From contig JBFXHX010000010.1 of NCBI GenBank assembly GCA_050176585.1, forward strand, positions 58,028 to 122,027: a DNA stretch of 64,000 nt. Direction: 5' to 3'. Position numbers and translations under genes: made by a program. Source of the stretch: CAYYWP01 sp050176585. GTDB taxonomy: Bacteria > Desulfobacterota > Binatia > HRBIN30 > CADEER01. Below the pieces are notes generated by a model. It had not been told where the DNA came from and ran no database searches. It was given only the letters and a program-made list of their open reading frames with translations. Below are positions 36,076 through 44,137 of the stretch, piece after piece (position 1 is the first letter of the stretch; each line of letters opens with the position of its first letter).

Positions 36076-36264
36076 GACGCGGGTCTAGCCGTGCGCGCCA
36101 GCCTCTCGCAAGCGGGCAGGCCGCGCTGCCGTGCGGCCGGGAACCCGCCAGCGCTTCGCGCGGCGCCATGCGACAGCCCCGCGCGCGCGCCGCAGTGCTC
36201 GTCTCAGCGCAGCGCTGCAATGCGGCTAGACGCCGCGTCGCGTTCGGCGCTATACGGGTCGGCG

Positions 36265-36954
36265 ATGTCGAACCCGCTTCCGGTCAAAGACTGGTCGCGC
36301 GCCGAGCGGCCGCGAGAGAAGCTGCTCGACAGCGGCGCCGCCGCGCTCAGCGCCGCCGAGCTGCTCGCGGTCATTCTGCGCACCGGCAGCGAGGGCCACA
36401 CGGTGCTCGACCAGGCGCGCGCGGTGCTCGACGCGGCAGGCAAATCGCTTCGCGGGCTCGCCCGTTTGTCGCTGGCCGACCTCTGCGGCGCGCGCGGCAT
36501 CGGCCCGGCCAAGGCGGCGCAGGTGCTCGCCGTCGTCGAGCTCGCCAAGCGCTTCGGCGAAGAGGAGTTCGCCCCGGGTGTCGCGTTCACCGGCAGCCGC
36601 GATGTGTACGCGCACTTTCGCGAGCGCCTCGCACACGAGCGCCACGAGTGCTTCTACACCGTGCTGCTCGACACCAAGCACCGCAAGATTCGCGACGTCT
36701 GCGTCTCGCAGGGGTCGCTCACCGCGAGCATCGTGCATCCGCGCGAGGTGTTTCTGCCGGTCATCCGCGAGTCGGCGGCCGCGGTGATCTTCGTCCACAA
36801 TCATCCGAGCGGCGACCCGACGCCGAGCGCGGAGGATCTCGACATCACCCGGCGGCTGCGCGAGGTCGGTGAGCTGGTGGGCGTGCGCGTGCTGGACCAC
36901 ATCGTCATCGGCCGCGGCCGCTACGTGAGCTTCGTGGATGATGGGTACTGGTAA
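36265..36954 (+). CDS. radC: RadC/JAB-domain protein
   Basis: 229 residues. An N-terminal helix-hairpin-helix region (LSAAELLAVILRTG, LCGARGIGPAKAAQVLA) precedes the JAMM/MPN+ metalloprotease-like domain with the metal ligand set in VHNHPSGDPTPSAED, plus SQGSLTASIVHPREVF. The complete HxH...D motif indicates a metal site. The role in repair is unproven family-wide. ATG 36265 starts the conserved WSRAERPREKLL block; an upstream ATG at 36220 in the same frame is possible. Confidence 0.92.
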   Translation: MSNPLPVKDWSRAERPREKLLDSGAAALSAAELLAVILRTGSEGHTVLDQARAVLDAAGKSLRGLARLSLADLCGARGIGPAKAAQVLAVVELAKRFGEEEFAPGVAFTGSRDVYAHFRERLAHERHECFYTVLLDTKHRKIRDVCVSQGSLTASIVHPREVFLPVIRESAAAVIFVHNHPSGDPTPSAEDLDITRRLREVGELVGVRVLDHIVIGRGRYVSFVDDGYW

Positions 36955-37142
36955 GGCCGAATGCCCCGGCGCGGCCTGGTCCCCACCCCACCTTCGCACG
37001 CGAAGACGCCCAGGCGCTGAGGGGTTTGATTTCCTTCGCGTCTTCTCGCCCCGCGTCGAAGCGTCCGGGGCGCGGTGTTCTCGGAGTGCCCTGCGAGCTC
37101 CTGCCTCCGGCACTACGAGCGAGCTAGCGCGCCCAACCGCGG

Positions 37143-37156
37143 AACAGCCTAACAGC
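37143..37156. repeat. Intergenic AACAGC repeat, two-unit copy
   Basis: AACAGC-CT-AACAGC lies between the convergent radC and DUF2845 genes, just past the DUF2845 stop codon. It is related to the three-unit copies at 25788-25810 and 44112-44135. The rest of 36955-37164 is ~200 bases with no gene. Confidence 0.5.
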
Positions 37157-37164
37157 TGACCGCG

Positions 37165-37470
37165 TCAGTTCTTGATCTCCTGCACGATGCCGTTCTTGAA
37201 GATGATCTTGTTCGGGAACTCGTCGGGGTCGCCGTCGTCGTCGTAGACCCATTCCGCCATCGGGATGCGCGCCGCATCCATCATACCCTCGTCGTCATCG
37301 CCGGCCGGGATGACCTCCGTCCATTCGCGACGGCCATCGGGGGCGCCGCAGAACTCGGCCACCATCTCCATGCTGTCGCCCGGATTGATCAGGCGGGTCC
37401 CGCAGCGCATTGGCTGCGCGAGCGCGGGCGCGGCAGTCAGGACCAGTAACGCGGCAATCCACTTCGACAT
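37165..37470 (-). CDS. Small exported DUF2845-like protein
   Basis: 101 residues. The signal peptide MSKWIAALLVLTAAPALAQ is followed by MRCGTRLINPGDSMEMVAEFCGAPD, the DUF2845 signature with two Cys that can pair in the periplasm. It ends with KIIFKNGIVQEIK, the usual final strand. The family resembles BamE/SmpA-like small envelope proteins; the function is unknown. ATG 37470 has AGGAG 6 bases upstream. Fifty-four bases separate it from the upstream rlmI-like gene on the same strand. Confidence 0.82.
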   Translation of the reverse strand: MSKWIAALLVLTAAPALAQPMRCGTRLINPGDSMEMVAEFCGAPDGRREWTEVIPAGDDDEGMMDAARIPMAEWVYDDDGDPDEFPNKIIFKNGIVQEIKN

Positions 37471-37524
37471 GAGCACTCCTGGCGCGGTGACGCAGTATAG
37501 CGGCCGCCGCGGCCTGGACAATGG

Positions 37525-38718
37525 TCAATCGACGCGTGCCAGTATGCCGTGTAGGTACTCGCCTTCGGGATGGGCGAGCGCGACCGGATGGTCGGGCCCC
37601 GGGCCGAGCGTCTCGAGCACCGCCAGCGATCGACCTGCGTCGGCCGCCGCGCCGGCGATGATCTTGCGGAACAGCACGGCATCCACGTGTTGCGAGCAGC
37701 TGAAGGTGAGCAGCAGCGCTCCCGGCAGCGCGCGCCGGAGCGCCCACAGATTCACGTCCTTGTAGGCCCGCACCCCGCGCGGCAGATCCTTGCGCTGCTT
37801 GGCGAGCGCGGGCGGGTCGACGATCAGGAGGTCGAAGCGCTCCTCGGTGTCGCGCAAGAACCGCCCGACGTCGGCGTCGGCGAACCGCACGTGGGCGGCG
37901 GGCAGGCCGTTCAACGACCAGTTGCGCTCGGCCGCCGCCAGCGCCCCGGCGGCGCTGTCCACGGCGACGACGTGCGCCGCCCCGCCGGCGCCGGCGTGCA
38001 CGGCGAAGCCGCCGCTGTACGCGAACGCGTCGAGCACGCGGCGTCCCGCGGCCAGGCCGCGCACGCGGGCGCGATTCACGCGCTGGTCGCAGAAGTGTCC
38101 GGTCTTCTGTGCGCCGCCGGGGACGACCGTGAAGACGAGCCCGTTCTCGCGCACGAGCTGCTCGTGCACGGGCTCGCCGATCAACGCGCCGCTCGCCGGC
38201 GGCAGCCCCTCGGCGCCGCGCACCGCCCCCTCGCTCCGCTCGATGATGACACGCGGCGAGAGCTGCTCAACCAGCGCCTGCACGATCAACGGCTTCAGGC
38301 GTTCGATGCCGGCGGTCAGCGCTTGCAGCACGAGCACGTCGGCATAGCGATCGACGACCAGGCCCGGCAGGCCGTCGCCTTCGCCGTTGATCAGCCGGTA
38401 GGCGTCGGTGTCCGGGGCGACCATGCGGGCCCGGAGCGCGATCGCATGCCCCACCCGCCGGGCCACGAACCGGGCGTCGATCGGCTCATCGCGGCGGGAC
38501 AGCATGCGCACGGCGATCGTGCAGCTCGGGTTCGCGTACCCGACGCCGAGCGCTGAGCCGTCGGCGGCGCGGACCCGCACCACGGCGCCCGGTGTGAGAG
38601 CCGGGGAGAGATCGCGAATCGCACCGGAGAAGATCCACGGATGGCCGAGCCGGACCGGGTGGTCCTTGCCGGAGCGCAGATGCAGTGTCACCGCGGCGCC
38701 GGGCTCGTCCATACTCAT
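37525..38718 (-). CDS. rlmI: RlmI-like class I rRNA (cytosine-C5) methyltransferase
   Basis: 397 residues. An N-terminal PUA RNA-binding domain (HLRSGKDHPVRLGHPWIFSGAI, ~10-75) and an EEHEE-like middle region (LINGEGDGLPGLVVDRYADVLVLQ) precede the Rossmann methyltransferase domain with VLDAFAYSGGFAVHA (SAM motif), VAVDSA, and the catalytic-loop DLLIVDPPALAKQR, then LLTFSCSQHV, where the Cys is the predicted nucleophile. E. coli RlmI methylates C1962 of 23S rRNA. The start is uncertain: ATG 38718 begins the conserved part, while ATG 38787 has an AGGG just upstream. Confidence 0.88.
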   Translation of the reverse strand: MSMDEPGAAVTLHLRSGKDHPVRLGHPWIFSGAIRDLSPALTPGAVVRVRAADGSALGVGYANPSCTIAVRMLSRRDEPIDARFVARRVGHAIALRARMVAPDTDAYRLINGEGDGLPGLVVDRYADVLVLQALTAGIERLKPLIVQALVEQLSPRVIIERSEGAVRGAEGLPPASGALIGEPVHEQLVRENGLVFTVVPGGAQKTGHFCDQRVNRARVRGLAAGRRVLDAFAYSGGFAVHAGAGGAAHVVAVDSAAGALAAAERNWSLNGLPAAHVRFADADVGRFLRDTEERFDLLIVDPPALAKQRKDLPRGVRAYKDVNLWALRRALPGALLLTFSCSQHVDAVLFRKIIAGAAADAGRSLAVLETLGPGPDHPVALAHPEGEYLHGILARVD

Positions 38719-38840
38719 CTTGCGCGCGGCTGCCGACGGCACAGCCACGGGCTCGACGCGCTGAGCGCGGGGCGGATCGCGATCCATGTCCCTGCCCGTT
38801 ACCATCCGTCAGGCCCGTTCCGTCCCGCGATGTGGTCGAC

Positions 38841-39347
38841 CTACGGCTTACGGAGCCAGGTTCCACTGCGGCCGCCGCGCTTCTCGAGCAGGCATACGTC
38901 GGTGATGACCATGCCGCGGTCCACCGCCTTGCACATATCATACACGGTGAGCGCGGCGGCGCTGACCGCGGCGAGCGCCTCCATCTCGACCCCGGTCTTC
39001 CCGGTCACTTTCACCGTCGCCGTGATGCCGAGCCGGCCGCCCCGGCCGGGGGTGAAGTCGATGGCGGCTTTTTCGACCGGCAGCGGGTGGCAGAGGGGGA
39101 TCAGATCCGCGGTGCGCTTCGCCGCCATGATGCCGGCGATGCGCGCCACGGCGAGCACCTCGCCTTTGGCGATCTGCCCGCTTTGAATGAGCCGCAACGT
39201 CGCCGGGCGCATGTGGAGCGTGGCACTCGCCACCGCGGTGCGCTCGGTCACCGCCTTCGGGCTGACGTCGACCATGCGCGCGCGCCCGCGCTCATCGAGA
39301 TGCGTCAGCCCTGACCCAGTCGTCTTGCGATCGCGTACCTGCCCCAT
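38841..39347 (-). CDS. moaC: Cyclic pyranopterin monophosphate synthase
   Basis: 168 residues. With MoaA it converts GTP to cyclic pyranopterin monophosphate, the first step of molybdenum-cofactor synthesis. Signatures are LTHLDERGRARMVDVSPK, ATLRLIQSGQIAKGEVLAVARIAGIMAAKRT, the active-site LIPLCHPLP (~88) and YDMCKAVDRGMVI (~140). It has immediate relevance: the window encodes three Mo-hydroxylase/oxidoreductase catalytic subunits that need this cofactor. Its start codon is only 15 bases from the divergent trxB ATG. No other moa gene is in the window. Confidence 0.94.
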   Translation of the reverse strand: MGQVRDRKTTGSGLTHLDERGRARMVDVSPKAVTERTAVASATLHMRPATLRLIQSGQIAKGEVLAVARIAGIMAAKRTADLIPLCHPLPVEKAAIDFTPGRGGRLGITATVKVTGKTGVEMEALAAVSAAALTVYDMCKAVDRGMVITDVCLLEKRGGRSGTWLRKP

Positions 39348-39362
39348 TAGCCTCCCCCGGGT

Positions 39363-40313
39363 ATGTTGCATCACCATCTGGTCATCCTCGGCACCGGTCC
39401 CGCCGGCCTCACCGCGGCGCTCTACGCGGCGCGCGCCAACCTGGCGCCCACGGTGATCGAGGGGATGCAGCCCGGCGGCCAACTTACCATAACGACCGAG
39501 GTCGAGAACTATCCCGGCTTTCCGGACGGCATTCAGGGGCCGGAGCTGATGGAACTCTTCCGCCGGCAGGCGGAGCGCTTCGGTGCGAAGCTCCTGTTCG
39601 GCGAAGTGAGCAGCGTCGACCTCTCGCGCTATCCGTTCGCGTTCACGCTCGGCAAGGAGCTCCACCGGGCGGACGCGCTGATCATCGCGACCGGCGCCTC
39701 CGCGAAGCTGCTCGGGATCGAGTCGGAGAAGCGTTTGATGGGTTATGGCGTCTCGGCGTGCGCGACCTGCGACGGGTTCTTCTTCAAAGACAAGACGGTC
39801 GGCGTGGTCGGCGGCGGCGACACCGCAATGGAGGAGGCCCTTTTCCTCACCAAGTTCGCTCACCAGGTGCACGTCATTCACCGGCGCGACAAGCTGCGCG
39901 CCTCCAAGATCATGGCCGAGCGCGCCCAGCGGCATCCGAAGATTCATTTTGACTGGAACGCGGCGGTCGCCGAGGTGCAGGGCGACCCAGAGGGTCCGGG
40001 GGTCACCGGGGTGATCCTCGAGGACACGCACAGCGGGGCGCGTCGCGAGATGCCTCTGGATGGGCTGTTCATCGCCATCGGCCACCAGCCGAACACCGAG
40101 CTCTTCAGGGGCCAGCTCGAGCTGGACGAGTACGGCTACGTGATCACGCAGGGCCGCACGACCTACACCAGCGTGCCCGGCGTGTTCGCCTGCGGCGACG
40201 TGCAGGACCGCAGCTATCGCCAGGCGGTGACCGCCGCCGGCACCGGTTGCATGGCCGCGATCGACGCCGAGCGCTGGCTCGATTCGATGGCCGCGCGCGG
40301 CGAGCTTCCGTAA
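39363..40313 (+). CDS. trxB: Thioredoxin reductase
   Basis: 316 residues of the low-Mr flavoprotein type. FAD-binding LVILGTGPAGLTAALYAAR, GGQLTITTEVENYPGF, the redox-active C133-A-T-C136 followed by DGFFF, an NADPH-binding VGVVGGGDTAMEEALFLTKFA, and the terminal VPGVFACGDVQDRSYRQAVTAAGTGCMAA are all canonical. It reduces thioredoxin with NADPH in the cytoplasm. The N-terminus MLHHHLV is short and there is almost no leader before it, because moaC begins 15 bases away on the other strand. Confidence 0.95.
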   Translation: MLHHHLVILGTGPAGLTAALYAARANLAPTVIEGMQPGGQLTITTEVENYPGFPDGIQGPELMELFRRQAERFGAKLLFGEVSSVDLSRYPFAFTLGKELHRADALIIATGASAKLLGIESEKRLMGYGVSACATCDGFFFKDKTVGVVGGGDTAMEEALFLTKFAHQVHVIHRRDKLRASKIMAERAQRHPKIHFDWNAAVAEVQGDPEGPGVTGVILEDTHSGARREMPLDGLFIAIGHQPNTELFRGQLELDEYGYVITQGRTTYTSVPGVFACGDVQDRSYRQAVTAAGTGCMAAIDAERWLDSMAARGELP

Positions 40314-40417
40314 CCGCAGCGCCAGCACGCACACGAGTCGAGTGTAGCCGCGGCACCTGTGGCCGCTCGGCGGCGCGCAGCGCCGTCCCTAGAACGTCGC
40401 GCGAGACGTAGAACACC

Positions 40418-40448
40418 AGGGAGGCGCCGCTCACCGCGGCGCCTCCCT
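40418..40448 (-). terminator. Strong hairpin downstream of the secreted protein gene
   Basis: Perfect 13-bp stem AGGGAGGCGCCGC / GCGGCGCCTCCCT with loop TCACC, six bases past the stop of the 40455 gene and ~105 bases past the trxB stop. No U-run follows on either strand, so it is a GC-rich intrinsic-like or stabilising hairpin rather than a textbook terminator. Confidence 0.6.
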
Positions 40449-40454
40449 CCAAAC

Positions 40455-42098
40455 TTACTGCGGGATCGCGGGGCACATGAGCAGCTCCGGAGCAAAGCAG
40501 CTGGAAAACATCATTGGCACGCCGCCTTCCGGTGTCACGGTGACGCCGTCGGGCGAATACCTGACCCGAGCGTCGCCCGCGATGCTCAGCACATCCACCA
40601 CGCCGGCGGTGGGGCAAATCTCGCCGCCGGGAATCATAATGAGCTCGGGTGTCGACAGGCTCACGCTGCCGCCGAAACACGAGGAGGTCATGCTGCCCGT
40701 CATCTCTACCGTGGCGGGATCCATGCTCGCGTCTTGCCGCAAACGGAAATTCGTGAACGTGACGTCGAATCGTTCCTCGGCCGGAAGACCAGCCGGCCCG
40801 CTCGGGGCGATCGGCGTGAACGCGGCATCGCCATTGAAGGTCAGCGTGTAGGCCAACGGCACGCAATCCTCGTTGAAGGTGATGTCACTGATCGTGGCTG
40901 CGGTGTTGTCGAACGACACCTGGACCCCGTGCCCGTCCGCCGACATGGAACTCAGGAATCCGTCGAGCGTGAGGTCGAGCTTGTCGACCAGACAACTGCC
41001 GAAGAAGTCGGGCGTGATGCTCAGCGTGCCCAGCATCGCCGGAATTTGTACGCGGAGCAGGTTCTGCATCGACGCGTTGCGGAAAGTGATGCTCAGATCA
41101 TTCACATTGAATGTGCCGGCCACGAATATGAGCGGTTCACAACTGTTAAAGACAGATGAGTTGGAATCGACAGTGATCGCGTCGGGACCGTCGAATACCG
41201 CCGACCCCCCCGCGGGACCCGACGTGACGCACTCATCGGCGCCGAGCACGAGATGGATCACCGGCCCGTTCGTGCCCGTCATCTGCGTGCAAGCACGTGA
41301 GATCGTCCCGGATACAGAGCAATCGAACGTCGATCCTACGCCGCTGCCCTGCCCTTCCGACTCGGACGGCATGCCGAGCGCCGTCTGGAAGCCGGCGGCC
41401 AGTCCGCCCGAGCCCTGGTTGGTGACCATCGAAATCACCGCACCGACGACAGATTGAATCCCGCCGAGACCGGTGGACACGACCGCCGCGCGGCCGGCCA
41501 CGGCCTCACCCGGATCGATCGGAGTCCCGGTGGCGGTCGCAGTCGCCGGTGCATCGGTATTGGTCGGGGTCGCCGTGGCGGTCGCGCCGGTGGTGGAGGT
41601 CAGTGTCGCGGTGACCGTCGCCGTCGCCTGCGGGCTGGCTGTCGCCGTGGCCGTGTCGCCGGGCGTGCTACTGAGGGTGGCCGTAGGCTGGGCCGTGTCC
41701 GTCGCGGTGGCAGTGGCCGCCTCGGTCGCGGTTGCGGTGGCCGCCTCGGTCGCGGTTGCGGTCGGCGGCGGCGTGCCGGTCGCCGTGGCCATGGCCGTGG
41801 CCGTCGCCGTCGCCACGGGGGTCGGGCAGCCGTTCAGGGCGTTGTTCACGCCAATGATGAGCTGCGCCACCGTAACGTTGCCGTCCATGTCCGCGAATGC
41901 CGGGCACGCGCTCACCTGGGCATTGCCGAGCGCGATGTTCACGCCGAGGACGAGGTCTGGGACCGTCACCGCCCCGTCGCCCGCGCAATCGCCGACGCAC
42001 TGCGCGGCCACCGGCGCGCGCGCACAGAGCACCGCGATCCCCAGCGCGACCGCGGCCATGCGCGAGCGCGAAACAACAGTCTTCATCGATGCGGTCAT
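40455..42098 (-). CDS. Secreted protein with N-terminal dockerin-like pair and Thr/Ala-rich linker
   Basis: 547 residues. The signal peptide ends near CARAPVAAQ. A mature N-terminal dockerin-like pair follows: CVGDCAGDGAVTVPDLVLG and AFADMDGNVTVAQLIIG (residues ~35-90). A long TATATA/PTAT-rich linker comes next (~95-195), then a Cys-containing beta-rich C-terminal domain of about 340 residues that I do not recognise. The first loop keeps the D1-x-N/A3-x-D5-G-x-V-x3-D12 calcium pattern. RBS AGGAGGAG lies 8 bases before ATG 42098. It diverges from the TetR gene. Surface location is inferred. The same linker and dockerin style occurs in the proteins at 8857 and 12242. Confidence 0.82.
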   Translation of the reverse strand: MTASMKTVVSRSRMAAVALGIAVLCARAPVAAQCVGDCAGDGAVTVPDLVLGVNIALGNAQVSACPAFADMDGNVTVAQLIIGVNNALNGCPTPVATATATAMATATGTPPPTATATEAATATATEAATATATDTAQPTATLSSTPGDTATATASPQATATVTATLTSTTGATATATPTNTDAPATATATGTPIDPGEAVAGRAAVVSTGLGGIQSVVGAVISMVTNQGSGGLAAGFQTALGMPSESEGQGSGVGSTFDCSVSGTISRACTQMTGTNGPVIHLVLGADECVTSGPAGGSAVFDGPDAITVDSNSSVFNSCEPLIFVAGTFNVNDLSITFRNASMQNLLRVQIPAMLGTLSITPDFFGSCLVDKLDLTLDGFLSSMSADGHGVQVSFDNTAATISDITFNEDCVPLAYTLTFNGDAAFTPIAPSGPAGLPAEERFDVTFTNFRLRQDASMDPATVEMTGSMTSSCFGGSVSLSTPELIMIPGGEICPTAGVVDVLSIAGDARVRYSPDGVTVTPEGGVPMMFSSCFAPELLMCPAIPQ

Positions 42099-42310
42099 AC
42101 CAGTCTCCTCCTGGTCAACGGCGAGCGCCCTTGGGTCTTCAGGCCAAACGAGGATCGGCAGAAATAGCGCTAAGCCGACCATAGCACGTGATTTAGCATG
42201 GCGCCGCCCCCACCCCCAGCGAGATTCGTGCGGAGCGACGGTCTCTAACGCGCATCGTCGCGAGGTGCACCGGCCAGCAACGAAGCCAGGGCGCCGGCGC
42301 CAAAATCCCG

Positions 42311-42338
42311 TTGACAACCGACCGATCGGTCGATAGCC
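42311..42338 (+). promoter_or_regulatory. Promoter and TetR-type operator before the tetR-like gene
   Basis: A consensus -35 TTGACA (42311-42316) is followed by a perfect 14-bp palindrome CGACCGATCGGTCG (42319-42332) filling the spacer. A weak -10-like TAGC stretch begins 17 bases after the -35. The position implies that the regulator represses its own transcription by occluding RNA polymerase. The palindrome matches the GACCGATCGGTC class commonly bound by TetR regulators. Confidence 0.72.
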
Positions 42339-42359
42339 ATGCACCGATCGTCGGTCGTG

Positions 42360-43022
42360 ATGGCAGCGCGAACCCCGGCAGCAGAGGTTACGGGCTCGGC
42401 ACGCGAGAAGATCCTCGAGGCCGCGGAGGCGTTGTTCGCGCGGCGCGGGTACGCGGGCGTCGGCATGAGCGAGATCGCGGAAGCGGTCGGCTTGAGCAAG
42501 TCCTCGCTCTTTCACCACTTCCCCGCCAAGGCTCAGCTCTACGCCGCTACCCTCGACCGCATTCTGCGCGAGCTGGAAGCCGCGTTGATGCGCGCGCTCG
42601 CCGCCGGCGGGACGCCGACCGAGCGGCTCGACCGCTGGGTGGATACCATCTGCGATCTCCTCGGCGAGCGCCCGGCGCACGCGCGCCTGCTGCTCCGTTC
42701 GCTGTTCGAGGACGACGATCTCAGCGAGACCTGTGCCGAGCAGCGCGCCACCGAAGCGACGCTCGCCCGCATCATCGGGGCGGCGAACCAGCTGCTCCGC
42801 GAGGGCATGCAGACCGGCGCGTTGCGCGCCGCGAGCCTACCGCACACCATCCAGAGCCTGATCGGCATGCTCGTTTACCACTTCGCGTCGGGCGACTTCG
42901 GCGCCGAGCTGCTCGGACAGCCCGTGTTCGCGCGCGCCGAGGTCCGCCGCCGCAAAGACGAGATCAAGGCGCTGTTGCACCACGGGCTCGCGAACCCGGC
43001 GACGGCGCGCCACAGGAGCTGA
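42360..43022 (+). CDS. TetR-family transcriptional regulator
   Basis: 220 residues from ATG 42360; the same frame also has an ATG at 42339, but that lies on top of the predicted -10, so the later start is favoured. The N-terminal DNA-binding domain reads AREKILEAAEALFARRGYAGVGMSEIAEAVGLSKSSLFHHFPAKAQLY, a typical TetR helix-turn-helix. The ligand-binding domain resembles TetR_C proteins that control fatty- or aromatic-acid pathways. It is likely autorepressed through the 42319-42332 palindrome. It ends 2 bases before the diiron gene start, so the two are co-transcribed. Confidence 0.9.
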   Translation: MAARTPAAEVTGSAREKILEAAEALFARRGYAGVGMSEIAEAVGLSKSSLFHHFPAKAQLYAATLDRILRELEAALMRALAAGGTPTERLDRWVDTICDLLGERPAHARLLLRSLFEDDDLSETCAEQRATEATLARIIGAANQLLREGMQTGALRAASLPHTIQSLIGMLVYHFASGDFGAELLGQPVFARAEVRRRKDEIKALLHHGLANPATARHRS

Positions 43023-43024
43023 CC

Positions 43025-44077
43025 ATGCATGCGCGCGAGAAGATCCTCATCGAGCAGCGCCGCCAGCTCGGCGATTTCGAAACCGTCGACTTCGTGGACG
43101 CGGCCCAGGTCGCGCGCCTGCGCGCGCAGCTCGACCTGGAGGTCCCGCTCGACCTGCACTGGACCTGGGAGTACAGCAACGAGATCGAGGAGCTGCGCGA
43201 CCTCTACGAGAAGGGCAAGCGCGGGCAGTGGAACGCGGAGCTCGACATCGACTGGGCGCATCCATTTCCGCGCGACGAGTGGTTCGTGCCGCCGAAGGGC
43301 GCCCTGCTCCTACCATCCATGCTGGCCGAGATGGGCGCCGACGAGGCCACCTGTCGGGCCGCCGCCTGGGAGGAGTTTGCGCACCTGCTCTCCCAGCTCC
43401 TGCACGGCGAACAGGCGGCGCTGCAGCTCTGCGGCCAGCTCACCAACACCTGTCCGACCATGGACGCCAAGTTCGCCGCCGGCGCGCAGGTGATCGATGA
43501 GGTGCGCCACATCGAGGTACTGTCCAAGTTCCTGCAGCGGAAGATGGGCCGGCTCTATCCGATCAACCCGACGATCAAGGTCCTGCTCGACAAGCTGCTC
43601 GCCGCGCCCACGTGGCAAATCAAGACGCTCGGCATGCAGTGCCTGTTCGAGGGCATCGCCGTCGGCATCTTCGATCAGATCGCCGCAGCGACGACCAACG
43701 CGTTGGTCGCCGACATCATCCGGCGCGTCCAGATCGACGAGGCGCGGCACGCCGCGTTCGGCGTCCTCACCATGCGCCGCCTGGTGCGCGAGGCGAGCGA
43801 GGCGGAGCGCGCCGAGATGGAGGATTTCGCCTTCTCGGTGCTCGAGTGCCTGAACGCGAACCAGCAGCTCGACATGCTGCGCGTGCTCGGCCCGCGCTAC
43901 GGTCTGGACCCCGAGAACATCGCGCAAATGACGCTCGCCATGCCCGACTGGCCGGTCGTCAACAGCGAGATGTACATGCACACCGTCATCCCCAACTTGC
44001 GGCGGCTCGGCTTGCTCACCGAGCGCACGGCGCCGGAGTGGCGGCGACTGGGGATGATGGTGGAGGCAGGCTGTTGA
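43025..44077 (+). CDS. Ferritin-like diiron protein, R2/oxygenase type
   Basis: 350 residues. A complete set of carboxylate-bridged diiron ligands is visible in the four-helix bundle: E129 (HGEQAAL), E159-x2-H162 (IDEVRHIEV), E209 (LFEGIAV) and E239-x2-H242 (IDEARHAAF). This is the ligand set of R2-like oxidases and AurF-type N-oxygenases, so an O2-activating oxygenase or oxidase role is likely. The N-terminal ~90 residues (LHWTWEYSNEIEELRDLYEKG) are conserved-looking and family-specific. AGGAG lies 7 bases before ATG 43025. It sits in an operon with the TetR gene and ends 60 bases from the convergent thiolase gene. Confidence 0.85.
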   Translation: MHAREKILIEQRRQLGDFETVDFVDAAQVARLRAQLDLEVPLDLHWTWEYSNEIEELRDLYEKGKRGQWNAELDIDWAHPFPRDEWFVPPKGALLLPSMLAEMGADEATCRAAAWEEFAHLLSQLLHGEQAALQLCGQLTNTCPTMDAKFAAGAQVIDEVRHIEVLSKFLQRKMGRLYPINPTIKVLLDKLLAAPTWQIKTLGMQCLFEGIAVGIFDQIAAATTNALVADIIRRVQIDEARHAAFGVLTMRRLVREASEAERAEMEDFAFSVLECLNANQQLDMLRVLGPRYGLDPENIAQMTLAMPDWPVVNSEMYMHTVIPNLRRLGLLTERTAPEWRRLGMMVEAGC

Positions 44078-44111
44078 GCTCTTACGCTATCGCCAGGGCA
44101 CAAAACCCGGC

Positions 44112-44135
44112 CTAACAGCCGCAACAGCCAACAGC
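44112..44135. repeat. Intergenic AACAGC repeat, copy 2
   Basis: CTAACAGC-CGCAACAGC-CAACAGC, three units, between the convergent diiron gene and thiolase gene, immediately beyond the thiolase stop. It differs from copy 1 (25788-25810) by an inserted C and single-base changes. Confidence 0.65.
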
Positions 44136-44137
44136 TC

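Noticed and set aside
41540..41830. Dense short-period repeats resembling a minisatellite array
   Set aside because: This is the Thr/Ala/Pro linker of the secreted protein in frame; the periodicity follows ACC/GCG codon use, not a separate repeat element.
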